DNA of 64,000 bases from Neoarius graeffei (GCF_027579695.1 NC_083571.1:84891888-84955887), one strand, 5' to 3'. Positions 1 through 11,548 are shown, counted from the first letter of the stretch. The notes: generated by a model not told the origin, from the sequence alone. Made by a program: numbers and translations.

Positions 1-823
1 TAACCATCTTACCCTGGCTATATTTTTATAATACCACCGTTTATGGTTTACAAAAAAAAAAAGGTTTCAGAAGAAACATGAGCTACATACAAACTAATTT
101 TTGATTTGTGTCAAATCCTGGTCGAGCTAAATGACGCCGTTAGCTACTTAGCTAGCTAGCTACATGTCAAAACACAGGCTGTACCTGAAGCAGCATACTA
201 GAGTACTACATAGTGTATGAAAATAGCACTGAACCAAATGTAGCATACTGTACTATTTAGCACGCTAGTGCGTGAGTATGCTGCTCTGTATTACAGCCTG
301 ACACTACAATGACATGGTTGGCTATTGTTACAGTCTTTCACAGCCACAAAGAAACAATGTCATGTCATAACAAATAAAGCAGAGGGAAAAAATATGAGAA
401 AACCGAAACAGATGGAAAAAAAAAAAAAAACACGTGAATGAAAAGCCAAGCCGCTAATAGTAATACAGATCTGTCTGTGTGTCTCAGTAACACACAGGCC
501 TCTGTGAATAAACAGCATCAGAGCCGTGATATCAGTATCTACCTGTAGTTTGTTGTCCTTCTGGGTTGAATATTCAGTTTACAGCACGATTACAAAGAAA
601 CACTACGGTGAAAGAGCTGATTTTCTGCCGAGGTGTAAGCAGGAAGGAGCAGCAGTGCACTCAGTCGCCTGTCATATGACCAGGAAATGAAAAAACACAC
701 TATGACCTCAAAGCATGAAGCAGGTCCTCATATCTTTACAGAGTGAACACTGTTTTACATTTTATCACAGAAGATTAGAGACAAGCTTCTCCAAATTGGC
801 TCCTTAGCTGTATTATTAGGAGA
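1..823. other. Unassigned intergenic DNA
   Basis: No coding exon or repeat family was recognised here. The stretch is AT-rich, with A-runs near 51-61 and 417-430, and ends at the left copy of the 63-bp direct repeat. It could be intron or flank of a gene outside the window. Confidence 0.4.
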
Positions 824-882
824 ATAATATTCACTACTGAATGATATGAGGATAGTACAGATCACTACTAATCACTAGATGT

Positions 883-886
<4 letters not shown>
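824..886 (+). repeat. 63-bp direct repeat, left copy (probable SINE target-site duplication)
   Basis: This stretch matches 6109-6171 at 58 of 63 positions by eye. The left copy precedes a CT tract and a plus-strand SINE head; the right copy follows a SINE-type tail with GGAT repeats. The simplest reading is a long target-site duplication around one SINE that later grew to 5.2 kb by further insertions. Confidence 0.6.

Positions 887-921
<35 letters not shown>
887..921 (+). repeat. (CT)n microsatellite
   Basis: An uninterrupted CT dinucleotide run lies directly before the SINE head at 922, and probably expanded from the junction of duplication and SINE. Confidence 0.9.
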
Positions 922-923
<2 letters not shown>

Positions 924-1136
924 CACGGTGGTGTAGTGGTTAGCGCTGTTGCTTCACAGCAAGAAGGTTCTGGGTTCGAGCCCAGCAGCCTTTCTGTGTG
1001 GAGTTTGCATGTTCTCCCCGTGTCTGCGTGGGTTTCCTCCGGGTGCTCCGGTTTCCCCCAAAGACATGCAGGTTAGGCTAATTGGTGGCTCTAAATTGAC
1101 CGTAGGTGTGAATGGTTGTTTTCTCTATGTGTCAGC
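922..1136 (+). mobile_element. V-SINE (DANA/mermaid-like), 5' part of a split copy
   Basis: The tRNA-derived head is visible: A-box TGGTGTAGTGGTTAGCGC and B-box GGGTTCGAGCC, followed by the conserved core with TCTGTGTGGAGTTTGCATG. The copy stops at 1136, where a hAT element begins; it resumes at 3352 and its end is at 6108. A-box and B-box are RNA polymerase III promoter elements, but this is a repeat, not a tRNA gene. Confidence 0.88.
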
Positions 1137-1154
1137 CACGGGCGATTGCTCTAG

Positions 1155-1814
1155 GGTGGTGTTTACATTAGACCATATCCGTATCGTTTTCGTTGCGGAT
1201 GCACTGTCCGTGCACATTAAAACGCCGGGAAACGACTCCACAGGCGGAACAGTTTGAATCCGCCAGGGCCCACGTATTCAACCCAGTACGTATCTGATCC
1301 GGTGCTGTGTAAACACTGAGGAACGAGGATACGCAGTGCTGAGCTCTAGCTGACGTCGTCATTGGATAACGTCACTGTGACATCCACCTTCCTGATTCGC
1401 TGGCGTTGGTCATGCCACGTTGGTCATGTGACGCGTCCAAAAAATGGCCCAGTATGTCCCCATATTTCGTTTGGACACTTTCCCAGTCCACACCCTGAGC
1501 CGACACCGTTGTTTTATAATCCAATGTTACATTTAGTAACAATTGGACCTCATCGTCCGTCCATGAAAAAATGGTCTTTAGGCTTGCCATCCTTCCACTT
1601 GCAAGTGGTGAGTGACTTGCGCATGCCTGATATGCACTGGGATCATGTGACGTGACGTCTAATTAGTCATGTGATTAGCGTATCCGTGTATTGGCGTTGC
1701 TGTGTGCACGGGGAATGGTTTTGTTGCGGGCACAGAAATTTTGTGTGTGTACGCGAATCTTTTTAAAAACGTTAATCTGATGATCCGCTGATTCGAAATA
1801 ATGTAAACAGGGCC
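1155..1814 (-). mobile_element. PIF/Harbinger-type nonautonomous element, copy 1
   Basis: About 660 bp with inverted ends GTTTACATTA / TAATGTAAAC, homologous to copies at 7299 and 36106 and inverted relative to them. The flanking triplets are TAG and TAA, which fits a TAA duplication with one later mutation. No transposase is encoded. It lies within the hAT element, so it is younger. Confidence 0.65.
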
Positions 1815-2508
1815 TAAGACAACGAGGGAGGCTCAGCCTCCTCTAAAAATAACGAACATCGTGTAGGATGAATTGCACTAGGCTTATGTTATAGCCGACC
1901 TTATAACATTGCTATTTCAGATCCAGAATCATAGAAATATATGTGCTCAACCCAACTACAGTGCGAAATCATTCCGTTATAACTTTCCCCAGTTCGCCTA
2001 ATGTGCGCGTTAGTTTTTCCCCCTCGTGACAGCGCGATGCAGCCCAGCCTCGACTTCAATGGCATTTGGGAGCTATGCGCTTTTCAATCTCAAAATGCAA
2101 GATGATTATTGGACAAATACTGCGAAAATGCCCACCTACGGACTCCCAGCCTCACAGTGGGAGGGACATGGCAAAGCTTTCCGCGAGGAGACTGGTGATT
2201 GGTGAAAGCGGCCGGATATTTTCTTTGATTGACAGCTCGTTTCAAATATAGACAGGCAGTGGTGAATCTCAGTTCAGTCCCATGCGGATTCGCAAGTGCT
2301 GTGGTGTATTGTAAGAGATCAGCTTACATTTCGATTTCATTCATTACATACGGTTTCTACCAGCTTTTGTAGTTTGTATATATTTTCATTGTAAATAAAG
2401 TGTAAATATAGTGTTGTCAAGTTTGCTATCTTAATTCCAGAAATTTCGTTTGAGTGACTGAACTTGAACTTGAGGGGGCTAGTCAGCTAGCAAGAAAGCT
2501 GCGCACGG

Positions 2509-2685
2509 ATGCCAAGCATTGCTGATTTAATTTTGGCGAAGCCATTTGCTAGTCTTCCTTTCGAGGAAAAAATTAAAATTAAAGCGCAGGGTAGACCAAC
2601 GCCTCAAATTGACTTGGTGAAAAAGGTAGGGAATAATACTCGTTCCTTTCAGCTCTCCTGGTATGAGAAAGTGAATTGGCTAACA
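2509..2685 (+). CDS. First exon of a ZMYM1-like hAT transposase (partial)
   Basis: Fifty-nine codons from an ATG to a consensus donor GTAAGT at 2686. The peptide has the pattern seen before the cysteine cluster of ZMYM1-like (TTF-type zinc finger) hAT proteins: a GRPTP motif near residues 28-32, then NTRSF, SWYEK and WLT at the end. The expected FCFPC-type cysteine exon was not found before the element ends, so this is a remnant. The family call is from memory of fish ZMYM1-like proteins. The exon sits inside an element with hAT ends and an 8-bp duplication, which supports it. Confidence 0.5.
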
Positions 2686-3351
2686 GTAAGTGACCCACAT
2701 CAACAACAGTAAATAGGCTACTTTAGTAATATGTCATGGATGGACCAAAAATATAGAATTTATTTAAAATGTTTATGCTGAGTATATTATATTGGAATAT
2801 ATATTTTTCTGGATATGAATTAAACACAGCTACAATTTGGAAAACATTTTTAAACAAAAACACAGCCGAGAACATTTCACACTACAGACCTGGATTAAAA
2901 GTGAAGCGTTATCAAAATTGTCAATCAAACATTTCTCAGTCAAAATAAGTAAAATATAGGGAAAGTGTCATTGAATGAAATGTGTGGCACCCAGCTCTAT
3001 GTTTGGCTCCCTAAGGTCAGTGCTTGTGCCTATTCCAGAACACTCTGCTGTTACTGCTGAGGTTCCTGACAAAGAGCTGCTTTCAATAATGATAAATTTT
3101 TAAACAACATGCCACAATTTTAAAATATAAAATGTTAAAATATACCCCCCAACACCACCATCATGTATATTGGACAGTAGACTAATGGGCCAAAAGAACC
3201 TGTTATTTCACAGTTTGTGACCCTGCCAACAATCAGTCAGATCAGAGGCAAGAGTATGGGCAAAATTGATGTTTTTTCTTTTTTCTTTTAAAATCTGGAA
3301 ATATTGTAACCGACCAGCCTCCCCTGTTTGAAAGACTACCAGCCGTCACTG

Positions 3352-3459
3352 GTGTCAGCCCTGCGATGACCTGGCAACTTGTCCAGGATGTACTGTACCC
3401 CGCCTCTCGCCCATAGTCAGCTGGGATAGGCTCCAGCTTGCCCGTAGAACAGGATAAAG
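3352..3459 (+). mobile_element. SINE 3' tail segment (second part of the split copy)
   Basis: This has the L2-related SINE tail: GCCCTGCGATGACCTGG at its start and CAGCTGGGATAGGCTCCAGC near its end. It continues the SINE interrupted at 1136 and is cut again at about 3459 by a LINE. Confidence 0.8.
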
Positions 3460-3495
3460 GAACCCGAGACAACACAATGTGGGGACATAGAAGAT

Positions 3496-5461
3496 ATGGG
3501 GGACAGAAATCCAAGTACAATTTTTCTAACTGCAACTGATGATGAAGAAATTATGCAAATTGTAAGAAAACGTAAAAACAAAACCTCTGCAGACTGGAAT
3601 GATATAGACATGTTAACAGTAAAGACAGTTATTGAGGGAATTGTGAAACCACTCACCCACATCTGCAATTTATCTTTTCAATCAGGTACATTTCCAGACA
3701 AAATGAAAATTGCAAAAGTGATACCATTGTTTAAAACCGGAGATAGACACCATTTCACAAACTACAGGCCTGTTTCTTTACTCCCCCAATTCTCCAAAAT
3801 ACTCGAAAAACTTTTTTCAGATAGACTGGACAAATTCATTGAAAAACACAACCTCCTTACGGACAGTCAATATGGATTCAGAACGGACAGATCAACATCG
3901 ATGGCACTAATGGAACTAATAGAGGAAATCACAAAATGTATAGACAATAAAAAAATAGCAATTGGAGTATTTGTGGACCTAAAAAAAGCATTCGATACCA
4001 TTGATCATAGTATATTATTAAGTAAACTAGAAAAGTGTGGTGTTAGGGGAGTTGGGTGGAGCTGGCTGTCGAGCTATCTAAGAAACAGGCAACAGTTTGT
4101 GCAGATAGGTGACCATAAATCTGATTTCATGAACATTACATGCGGGGTACCACAGGGGTCAATATTAGGTCCGAAATTATTCATATTATATATCAATGAC
4201 ATATGTAGAGTTTCGCGAGTACTGAAATTTGTTTTGTTTGCAGACGACACCAATATTTTTTGTTCCGGTGAGAATTTGCAGCAGACTTTGGAGACAATCA
4301 CAACTGAAATAAATAAACTAAAACTATGGTTTGACAAAAATAAATTATCATTAAATCTAAGCAAAACAAAGATCATGCTGTTTGGGAGACACAAAATAGA
4401 TTGTAATGTAGAATTGATAATAGACAATACTAAGATAGAAATGGTACAGGAAATTAAATTTCTTGGTGTGATTTTGGATCATAAAGTCTGCTGGAAACCT
4501 CATGTAGGAGACATATGAGTAAAACTGGCAAAGTGCTCGACAATTCTGTGGAAAACAAGACATATTCTTGATTGCAAATCTTTGCGTACTCTATATTACT
4601 CGTTATTTTTGCCATATCTGACTTACTGTGTCGAAGTCTGGGGAAACACCTACAAAACCACTCTGCAGCCGATATGTACAATACAGAAAAGAGCAATAAG
4701 GACAATAAACAAAACAGGATATAGAGATGGGCGGCACGGTGGTGTAGTGGTTAGCACTGTCGCCTCACAGCAAGAAGGTCCTGGGTTCGAGCCCCGGGGC
4801 CGGCGAGGGCCTTTCTGTGTGGAGTTTGCATGTTCTCCCCGTGTCCGCGTGGGTTTCCTCCGGGTGCTCCGGTTTCCCCCACAGTCCAAAGACATGCAGG
4901 TTAGGTTAACTGGTGACTCTAAATTGACCGTAGGTGTGAATGTGAGTGTGAATGGTTGTCTGTGTCTATGTGTCAGCCCTGTGATGACCTGGCGACTTGT
5001 CCAGGGTGTACCCCGCCTTTCGCCCGTAGTCAGCTGGGATAGGCTCCAGCTTGCCTGCGACCCTGTAGAAGGATAAAGCGGCTTGAGATAATAAGATGAG
5101 ATGAGGATATAGAGATCACACAAACTCACTATTCATAAAATCACACATGTTGAAATTTATGGATCTGGTCAAATTCAGAACAGCACAAATAATGTACAAA
5201 GCGAGAAATAATCTATTGCCAAAAAATATACAAGGAATGTTTAGTGAGAGAGAGGGGGGATATAATCTAAGGGGAGACCTAAATTTTAAAAAACCAAAGG
5301 TTCGAACAAATATGAAAAACATGTGCATATCGAGCTGTGGTGTGACTTTATGGAACAGACTGGAGACAGAAATAAAACAAAGTACAAATATAAATCTGTT
5401 TAAAAAAAGGTACAAAAATATTTTTAAACAAGTATATACGGTAGAAGAGGAAGTATGTTAA
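3496..5461 (+). pseudogene. LINE ORF2 reverse transcriptase remnant
   Basis: A 340-residue open segment (3496-4518) carries the RT signatures in order: NYRPVSLLP, a QYGFR block, VFVDLKKAFDTIDHS, GVPQGSILGP, the catalytic LFADDTN (about residues 246-252) and FLGVILD. A TGA at 4516 interrupts the frame; the same frame continues with the C-terminal region (LPYLTYCVEVWGN, QKRAIRTI) to 4728. A SINE then interrupts it, and the C-terminus (LWNRLE motif) resumes and stops at 5461. It encoded the RT that copies LINE RNA at the target site. No endonuclease domain is present, so the copy is 5'-truncated and dead. Confidence 0.85.
4729..5104 (+). mobile_element. V-SINE, full length, nested in the LINE
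   Basis: Complete head, core and L2-type tail ending in GATGAG repeats. Perfect 12-bp duplications GGATATAGAGAT flank it (4717-4728 and 5105-5116). It splits the LINE C-terminal coding region. Confidence 0.93.
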
Positions 5462-6080
5462 CGGAGGATGATGAGGGATAAATAGAATAGGGTTGATTGT
5501 TATATTAGAACTAACTTAGTATATGGTATATATGGTATATATTTATTTATGGAGATAGTTTATATATTTATTTATATTTACAGGGATAGGTATGTAGTAG
5601 ATATTTATTTTTGTAATTATATATTTATATAGATATTTATGAAGTGTATATATGGTATATAGTATATATATATTTTTGAAGTTATATATTTATATAGATA
5701 TTTATGAAGTGTATATATGGTATGTAGTATATATTTATTTTTGTAATTATATATTTATATAAATATTCATGAAGTGTATATATGGTATATATTTTTTGTA
5801 GGTGTATTAATGTAGTTTGGATTTCGGGGTAGTTAAAAAGGGGTGGGAAATTAAAAAAGTATTGTACTTCTTCCCACTCCTTTTTCGAACAATGTGCGGT
5901 GTTTTGTAATGTCTTAGCTCTTTATGTTATTTTATTTATATTTTTTTAATTTCTCGTTTTCTTTCTTTTGTATGTACAAATAGTTACATACATTTTTTAT
6001 ACATGTTCGAAATAAAAATAAATTCATTCATTCAAAAATAAATAAAATAAATTCATTCATTCAATTCATTCATTCATTCA

Positions 6081-6108
6081 TAAGCGGTTACACATAATGG
6101 ATGGATGG
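6081..6108 (+). mobile_element. SINE 3' end (third part of the split copy)
   Basis: TAAGCGG followed by an ATAATGGATGGATGG tail is the end of an L2-tailed SINE. It abuts the right copy of the 63-bp repeat, closing the SINE that opened at 922. Confidence 0.65.
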
Positions 6109-6171
6109 ATAATATTCACTACTGAATGATATGAGGATAGTACAAATCACGACTGACAACTAGATGTGGTC
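6109..6171 (+). repeat. 63-bp direct repeat, right copy
   Basis: Partner of 824-886, with five mismatches by eye. Immediately to its right a different, minus-strand SINE begins. Confidence 0.6.
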
Positions 6172-6175
6172 ATTC

Positions 6176-6522
6176 TATCCATCCATTATCTGTAGCCGCT
6201 TATCCTGTCCTACAGGGTCGCAGGCAAGCTGGAGCCTATTCCAGCTGATTATGGGCGAGAGGCGGGGTACACCCTGGACAAGTCGCCAGGTTATCGCAGG
6301 GCTGATATAGAGACAAACAACCATTCACAATCACATTCACACCGACGGTCAATTTAGAGCCACCAATTAGCCTAACCTGCATGTCTTTGGACTGTGGGGG
6401 AAACCGGAGCACCCGGAGGAAACCCACGCAGACACGGGGAGAACATGCAAACTCCACACAGAAAGGCCCTCATCGGCCGCTGGGCTCGAACCCAGGACCT
6501 TCTTGCTGTGAGGCGACAGTGA
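6176..6522 (-). mobile_element. V-SINE, head-truncated
   Basis: ATCC-repeat tail and core in reverse orientation. It ends at GCGACAGTG without the A-box part of the tRNA head. Confidence 0.85.
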
Positions 6523-6929
6523 AAATAAAATGATCTAGTGGCTGGCTGTTGTACATTGTGCAATCCCACACACTCCTGTGCGAGTGGCATATCCAGGGTT
6601 GTTGTTTTTCCCAACAGTTGTGCTTTGTCAGTTCTGAGAGTTCCCTACAAGTTAGTATCTCTCCTAGGATTTTTCATTACAATAAATGTTATATAGAAGT
6701 TATTAGATGATATTGATCAATACACAGATGATGACGTGATTGATAGCTAGAAGTGCATAATACATTTCTCCATTATTTGAAAGTTTGGATGTTTTTTTTG
6801 TTTTGTTTTTATGCTGATTTAGTGATTCCTCAGTACTGTAAATGTAATGTTCATGTCAGTATACATGCATGGTGCATGTATACATGTATCTCATGCCTAA
6901 TGTTGCATGAGATAAGTCGAGTGGAATCC

Positions 6930-7273
6930 TCTTCTTCTTCTTCTTCTTTAGTGTTCTGCCTGATGGCAGGTCCCGCTTTGACAGCTCCAGCCATCAAAGT
7001 CTCTAGGGAAGAATTACAGTAATGGTTTCCTGTTGCTTTCTACCAGATTATTATAGAGGTTTTCTCCTCTCATCCATTCACACACACATTCACACCTATG
7101 GGCAATTGAGAGTAGCCAGTTAACCTAACCGCATGTCTTTGGATGGTGGGGGAAACCAGAGCACCCGGAGGAAACCCATGCAGACATGGGGAGAACATGC
7201 GAACTCCACACAGAAAGGCCCCCATCAGCCACCTAATACGCTACCTAACCACTATGCTACCTAACCACTACAC
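6930..7273 (-). mobile_element. SINE with an alternative tail (CTT-repeat / CTGCCTGATGGCAGG)
   Basis: Reverse-oriented core (ACCGCATGTCTTTGG, GGGAGAACATGCGAACTCC) is joined to a different 3' tail. That tail has a CTT run and CTGCCTGATGGCAGGTCC in place of the L2-type tail. The tRNA head is degenerate and partly duplicated (CTACCTAACCACTA repeated). Confidence 0.6.
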
Positions 7274-7298
7274 TGGGTGGAACAGCAATGCTAATTTA

Positions 7299-8007
7299 GG
7301 TGGGGTTTACATTAGACCGTATCAGCGGATCATCAGATTAACGTTTTTAAAACGATTAGTGTGCACACAGCAACACCAATACACAATTCGCGTGCACACA
7401 GCAACACCAATACACGGATACGCTCGGCTCCGCAGGCATCCTGCGCTCCAAATCACTCCGCCCTGAACAGCGAGTGCCCTCTGGAGGGTGCGCACTCCGG
7501 CCCTGCTCAGCTCACAGAGCGCGCGAGTGAAGTGCACAAGCAGTGATTCGGGACTGAGCCGCTGTGTGTGTGATCCCAGCGCATATCACTTACCACTTGC
7601 AAGTGGAAGGATGGCAAGCCTAAAGACAATCATAACTACACAATGGGCAGTATTTGCATCAGTATTTGCAGTATTTTCATACTTTTATACTCTTTAATGA
7701 AAGGTGATACAAGGCGGAAGTCCGCGCCATTTTTCAGCAGTCGCGTCACATGACCAGCGCCAGCGAATCAGGAAGGTGGATGTCACAGTGACGTTGTCCA
7801 ATGACGACGCCAGCTAGAGCTCAGCACAGCGTATCCGCATATCCGCGTATTCTCAATGTTTACACAGCACCGGACCAGACACGATCTAGATTGAATACGT
7901 GGACCCTGGCGGATTCCCGTTTCCCGGCGTTTCCAGGCGTTTTAATGTAAACGGACAGTGCATCCGTGAAGAAAACGAGACAGATACGGTCTAATGTAAA
8001 CTTGGCC
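7299..8007 (+). mobile_element. PIF/Harbinger-type nonautonomous element, copy 2
   Basis: A 709-bp element with ends GGTGGGGTTTACATTAGACC and GGTCTAATGTAAACTTGGCC, flanked by perfect TTA duplications (7296-7298 and 8008-8010). A TTA/TAA 3-bp site is typical of PIF/Harbinger. The interior is GC-rich, with blocks shared with 1155-1814 and 36106-36785. No transposase is present. Confidence 0.75.
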
Positions 8008-8010
8008 TTA

Positions 8011-9073
8011 CTGCTTCAGGATTAAGGTGTTTAGCAATCGAAACATCTTCATACACACATATATAACATGAAAATACAAACTCCACTTGAGAAGTAGCAT
8101 GAAAGTGGATATTAACGCAACTTAGGTGTAGTATTATAAAAATCATGTAAATTATAGTATGTACCGTATAAATACTGTGTCTACAGTTACATTGTGTGAT
8201 ATACAGGGACATTATATTAGCTAGCTAACCCCTCATTCATTAACCTTGCTTTGGTTAGCATTACTTAAGACTAACTAACATGACTTGCCAATGTTATGAT
8301 GAGTTCATATCAGATATTTAGCTAACAAATGTAAACTCAGACAGATGTGTTTTTCGGTTATTATTCGCACTTGAGGTGATAAATTATTATTAAATCTGGT
8401 TATTGTATTCATTCATCCATAATAAATATGAGCAGATCATCAGACATTAGGCAAATACAATGCCCCATCTCCTAACGGCACAGACTCTTTCTCTGATTTT
8501 CACATACGAATCCAATATTGTATGAGGTAAAAACACCATGGAATAGATAACAAATTATGATTCCCACTCAGTCATCCATAATGGAAAAGTAACAGATATC
8601 GTGTATTCCCACCTGACTATATTTAACGGAAAGCTACAGAGCGCCAATTACTTGAAACCGGACATGAAATATGATTCACAAGACAGCAAGTCCATTGTTG
8701 TGATGAAAATCCCAAGCTGAGACATCTAGTTAGCAACATGGCACGAGTCGAGCTGCATCATGTCTGTTGAATGTTCTTTTCCTGTTTCTGAACATTTGTT
8801 TTGTTCAAGCAAAGGCTATTTATAAAATTTTTGCTTCTACAGTGGGACCGCCATATCCCTAACTGTCCGATGACTGACTCAAGAATACAAGCTTTACCCC
8901 TTGAATTACACACCCAGAATGCAATGCTCCATGATGTAGTTGCCCGTTCTTTACTGACAGCAGCCTATAAGGATTTGGACCACGCACACCTGCTTAAGCT
9001 TTTTTTGACTTATTACTTGCCTTATTTAAATCCCAGGTTCTGTTAGTTTATCTTGCATTTGCTTTTATTTTCC
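8011..9073. other. Unassigned intergenic DNA
   Basis: No exon, RNA gene or known repeat was recognised in this AT-rich stretch. Confidence 0.35.
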
Positions 9074-9086
9074 ATGTTGATGCTCA

Positions 9087-9432
9087 AGGGCGGCACGGTG
9101 GTGTAGTGGTTAGCGCTGTCACCTCACAGCAAGAAGGTCCTGGGTTAGAGCCCAGCAGCCGATGAGGGCCTTTCTGTGTGGAGTTTGCATGTTCTCCCTG
9201 TGTCTGCGTGGGTTTCCTCCGGGTGCTCCGGTTTCTCCCACAGTCCAAAGACATGCAGGTTAGGCTAATTGGTGGCTCTAAATTGACCGTAGGTGTGAAT
9301 GTGAGCGTGAATGGTTGTCTGGTGTCTATGTGTTAGCCCTGCGATGACCTGGCGACTTGTCCAGGGTGTACTATGCTCTCACCCACAGTCAGCTGGGATA
9401 GGCTCCAGCTTGCCTGCGACCCTGTAGGATGG
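9087..9432 (+). mobile_element. V-SINE with 13-bp target duplication
   Basis: Head, core and L2-type tail. ATGTTGATGCTCA is repeated at 9074-9086 and 9433-9445. Confidence 0.92.
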
Positions 9433-9667
9433 ATGTTGATGCTCACTGTGTTCCTCACTTCTACTCTCATGTTTTCATGCCTGGTGTTTTTTGTTGCTGT
9501 GACTGTCCTGTGTAAATAAAAGTTTTTGGTACTTGCATTTGTCTCTGTACCTCAACCATGATAAAGATATTATTTGGAAATGTCAGAATCCAGAGAGAGA
9601 GCACATTCACATAACTTTTCTTACAGTATATTGTTATAACTATTTTATTATATTATTAGTTACAGTT

Positions 9668-10029
9668 CTCATCTCATCTCATTATCTCTAGCCGCTTTAT
9701 CCTGTTCTACAGGGTCGCAGGCAAGCTGGAGCCTATCCCAGCTGACTACGGGCGAAAGGCAGGGTACACCCTGGACAAGTCGCCAGGTCATCACAGGGCT
9801 GACACATAGACACAGACAACCATTCACACTCACATTCATACCTACGGTCAATTTAGAGTCACCAATTAACCTAACCTGCATGCCTTTGGGGGAAACCGGA
9901 GCACCCAGAGGAAACCCACGCGGACAACATGTAAACTCTGCACAGAAAGGCCCTCGCCGGCCACGGGGCTCGAACCCGGACCTTCTTGCTGTGAGGCGAC
10001 AGCGCTAACCACTACACCACCATGACGCC
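9668..10029 (-). mobile_element. V-SINE
   Basis: Reverse-oriented full-length copy, starting with CATCTCATCTC tail repeats and ending at the reverse head CACTACACCACCATG. There is a small deletion near 9888-9925 in the core. Confidence 0.88.
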
Positions 10030-10812
10030 ATCATAGGTATGTATGAACACGAGAAACAAACTTTATATATGGTTTGCTCCTATCCGTGGTTTTGGCTATC
10101 CATGTTAGATCATGGAATGTATTCCCCACGGATACAGCGCTCCCACTGTATCTGCCAATGTTTGCTTGTTGTTTTTAGTTGGCCACTGGTTGCATTGCAT
10201 TGAGGCAGTATGAGTACTACTGTTGCAATATCACTACATCATCATTACTGCATCACATTTCAACACGTAAATCTGATGGCTCTGATTTCCACTGGAGCCG
10301 TAACAAAATATTTCTGTAAATGTTACTAGGTCAACAGAAGGTATATTAAAGGTAGACTGCCTTTTAGATTTTTCAACTGTAGGTCATAAAAAGAATTTTC
10401 CCTGACACCCAGTTATTTTTGTTTAGTGGACCGAAAGCTACTGAATTCGAATCCCGGACTTCCAATTTTATTAGTTTTTTGAAATAGAACAATTAATGAA
10501 TTTAGGGCCACATGGCCCTAAATTCTCCACTATTTTTTCCTTCTTCACCATGACCCAATTCAAGATACTACGCCATGGATCACATGGTGGGCTTTCCCCG
10601 TTCGCGCAAGGCATTGTGGGATACAAATTTGAAACAGGAAAGAAAAATGGAGGACGTGAGTGTGCGAATGAAACGTGAAAGACTGACTGCAGTAACAGAA
10701 AGCGAGAAGAAAAGACATGTTATGAAGGAAAGGAAACGCAGGACCAAACTAATAAATATCGGCGGTCAGCGAGCACCTCGGGGTGATCAACTGTATGTTT
10801 AGTGACAGAATG
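10030..10812. other. Unassigned, probably old transposon sequence
   Basis: No known gene was recognised. A short open frame around 10575-10802 is lysine- and arginine-rich but has no family signature I can name. AATTTAGGGCCACATGGCCC near 10497-10516 contains a small GGGCCACATGGCCC palindrome. Confidence 0.25.
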
Positions 10813-11173
10813 ATGTAATTGTCAGTGCACAGTCAAGATAAACCTGTAGATGGAAGTAATGCAACACTGTGGATGCCAGCTGCTGTAAAACCCGAAAGAA
10901 GAAGGTAAACCTGCGCATGCACAGACGGACTCCCTCTGTCTGCTTGACTGTGCAAAGCAAGTGATTTCATGCATATTATTTGCAAGGGAATCCCCTCAAA
11001 TTAAATAACTTCCCAGCCACAGAATGACCTGGGGTTTTATTGTGGTTTTTTTTTTCGATATTACAGAAATAAACATATCTTCTTCTTTTGGGTTTTATGG
11101 CAGCTGGCATCCACAGTGTTGCATTACTTCAATCTACAGGTTTATCTTGACCGTGCACTGACAGTTACAATGA
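10813..11173. mobile_element. Foldback element with inverted arms of about 90 bp
   Basis: Sequence at 10816-10905 (CAGTGCACAGTCAAGATAAA, CACTGTGGATGCCAGCTGC) returns in reverse complement at 11075-11166. The spacer is about 170 bp with no coding signal. This is the structure of a MITE or foldback element; the superfamily is unassigned. Confidence 0.6.
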
Positions 11174-11204
11174 CCAACTTTCAGAGGGAACTAAATTTCA
11201 ATTA

Positions 11205-11548
11205 GTCGCCTCACAGCAAGAAGGTCTGGGTTCGAGCCCCGTGGCCGGCGAGGGCCTTTCTGTGTGGAGTTTGCATGTTCTCCCCGTGTCCGCGTGGGTT
11301 TCCTCTGGGTGCTCTGGTTTCCCCCACAGTCCAAAGACATGCAGGTTAAGTTAACTGGTGACTCTAAATTGACCGTAGGTGTGAATGTGAATGTGAATGG
11401 TTGTCTGTGTGTCAGCCCTGTGATGACCTGGCGACTTTTCCAGGGTGTACCCCGCCTTTCGCCCATAGTCAGCTGGGATAGGCCCCAGCTTGCCTGCGAC
11501 CCTGTAGAACAGGATAAAGCGGCTACAGATAATGAGATGAGATGAGAT
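11205..11548 (+). mobile_element. V-SINE, 5'-truncated
   Basis: It begins inside the tRNA head at GTCGCCTCACAGC, so the A-box is missing. Core and L2-type tail are intact. Confidence 0.88.

Larger units (their letters stand above)
1137..3351 (+). mobile_element. hAT DNA transposon, internally deleted, inserted in the SINE
   Basis: The element starts CACGGGCG and ends CGTCACTG, imperfect inverted ends related to CAGTGGCG. It is flanked by perfect 8-bp duplications GTGTCAGC (1129-1136 and 3352-3359); 8 bp is the hAT hallmark. Inside are a PIF/Harbinger element (1155-1814) and the first exon of a ZMYM1-like hAT protein (2509-2685), but no downstream transposase exons, so it is a deleted copy. 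Removing it rejoins the SINE core exactly at GTGTCAGCC. Confidence 0.75.
3460..6080 (+). mobile_element. 5'-truncated non-LTR retrotransposon (LINE) inserted in the SINE tail
   Basis: It contains reverse transcriptase coding sequence (3496-5461, broken), an AT-rich 3' region with repeated TATATGGTATATA-like units (about 5500-5850), and ends in ATTC repeats. The SINE sequence GGATAAAG at its left resumes as ATAAGCGG at 6080, giving a short possible duplication. A SINE (4729-5104) is nested within. I could not assign the clade. Confidence 0.72.

Noticed and set aside
2066-2251. 61-codon ORF upstream of the ZMYM1-like exon
   Set aside because: It lies in the promoter/5' region of the hAT element, has no family pattern and weak context; likely chance.
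4729-4800. tRNA-like sequence with A-box and B-box
   Set aside because: It is the head of a SINE repeated about 25 times in the window; flanking duplications show retroposition, so it is not a tRNA gene.
4582-5076. Many mid-sized ORFs with segments such as [30 protein letters not shown] or [15 protein letters not shown]
   Set aside because: They recur on both strands wherever the SINE core occurs and are translations of the repeat, not proteins.
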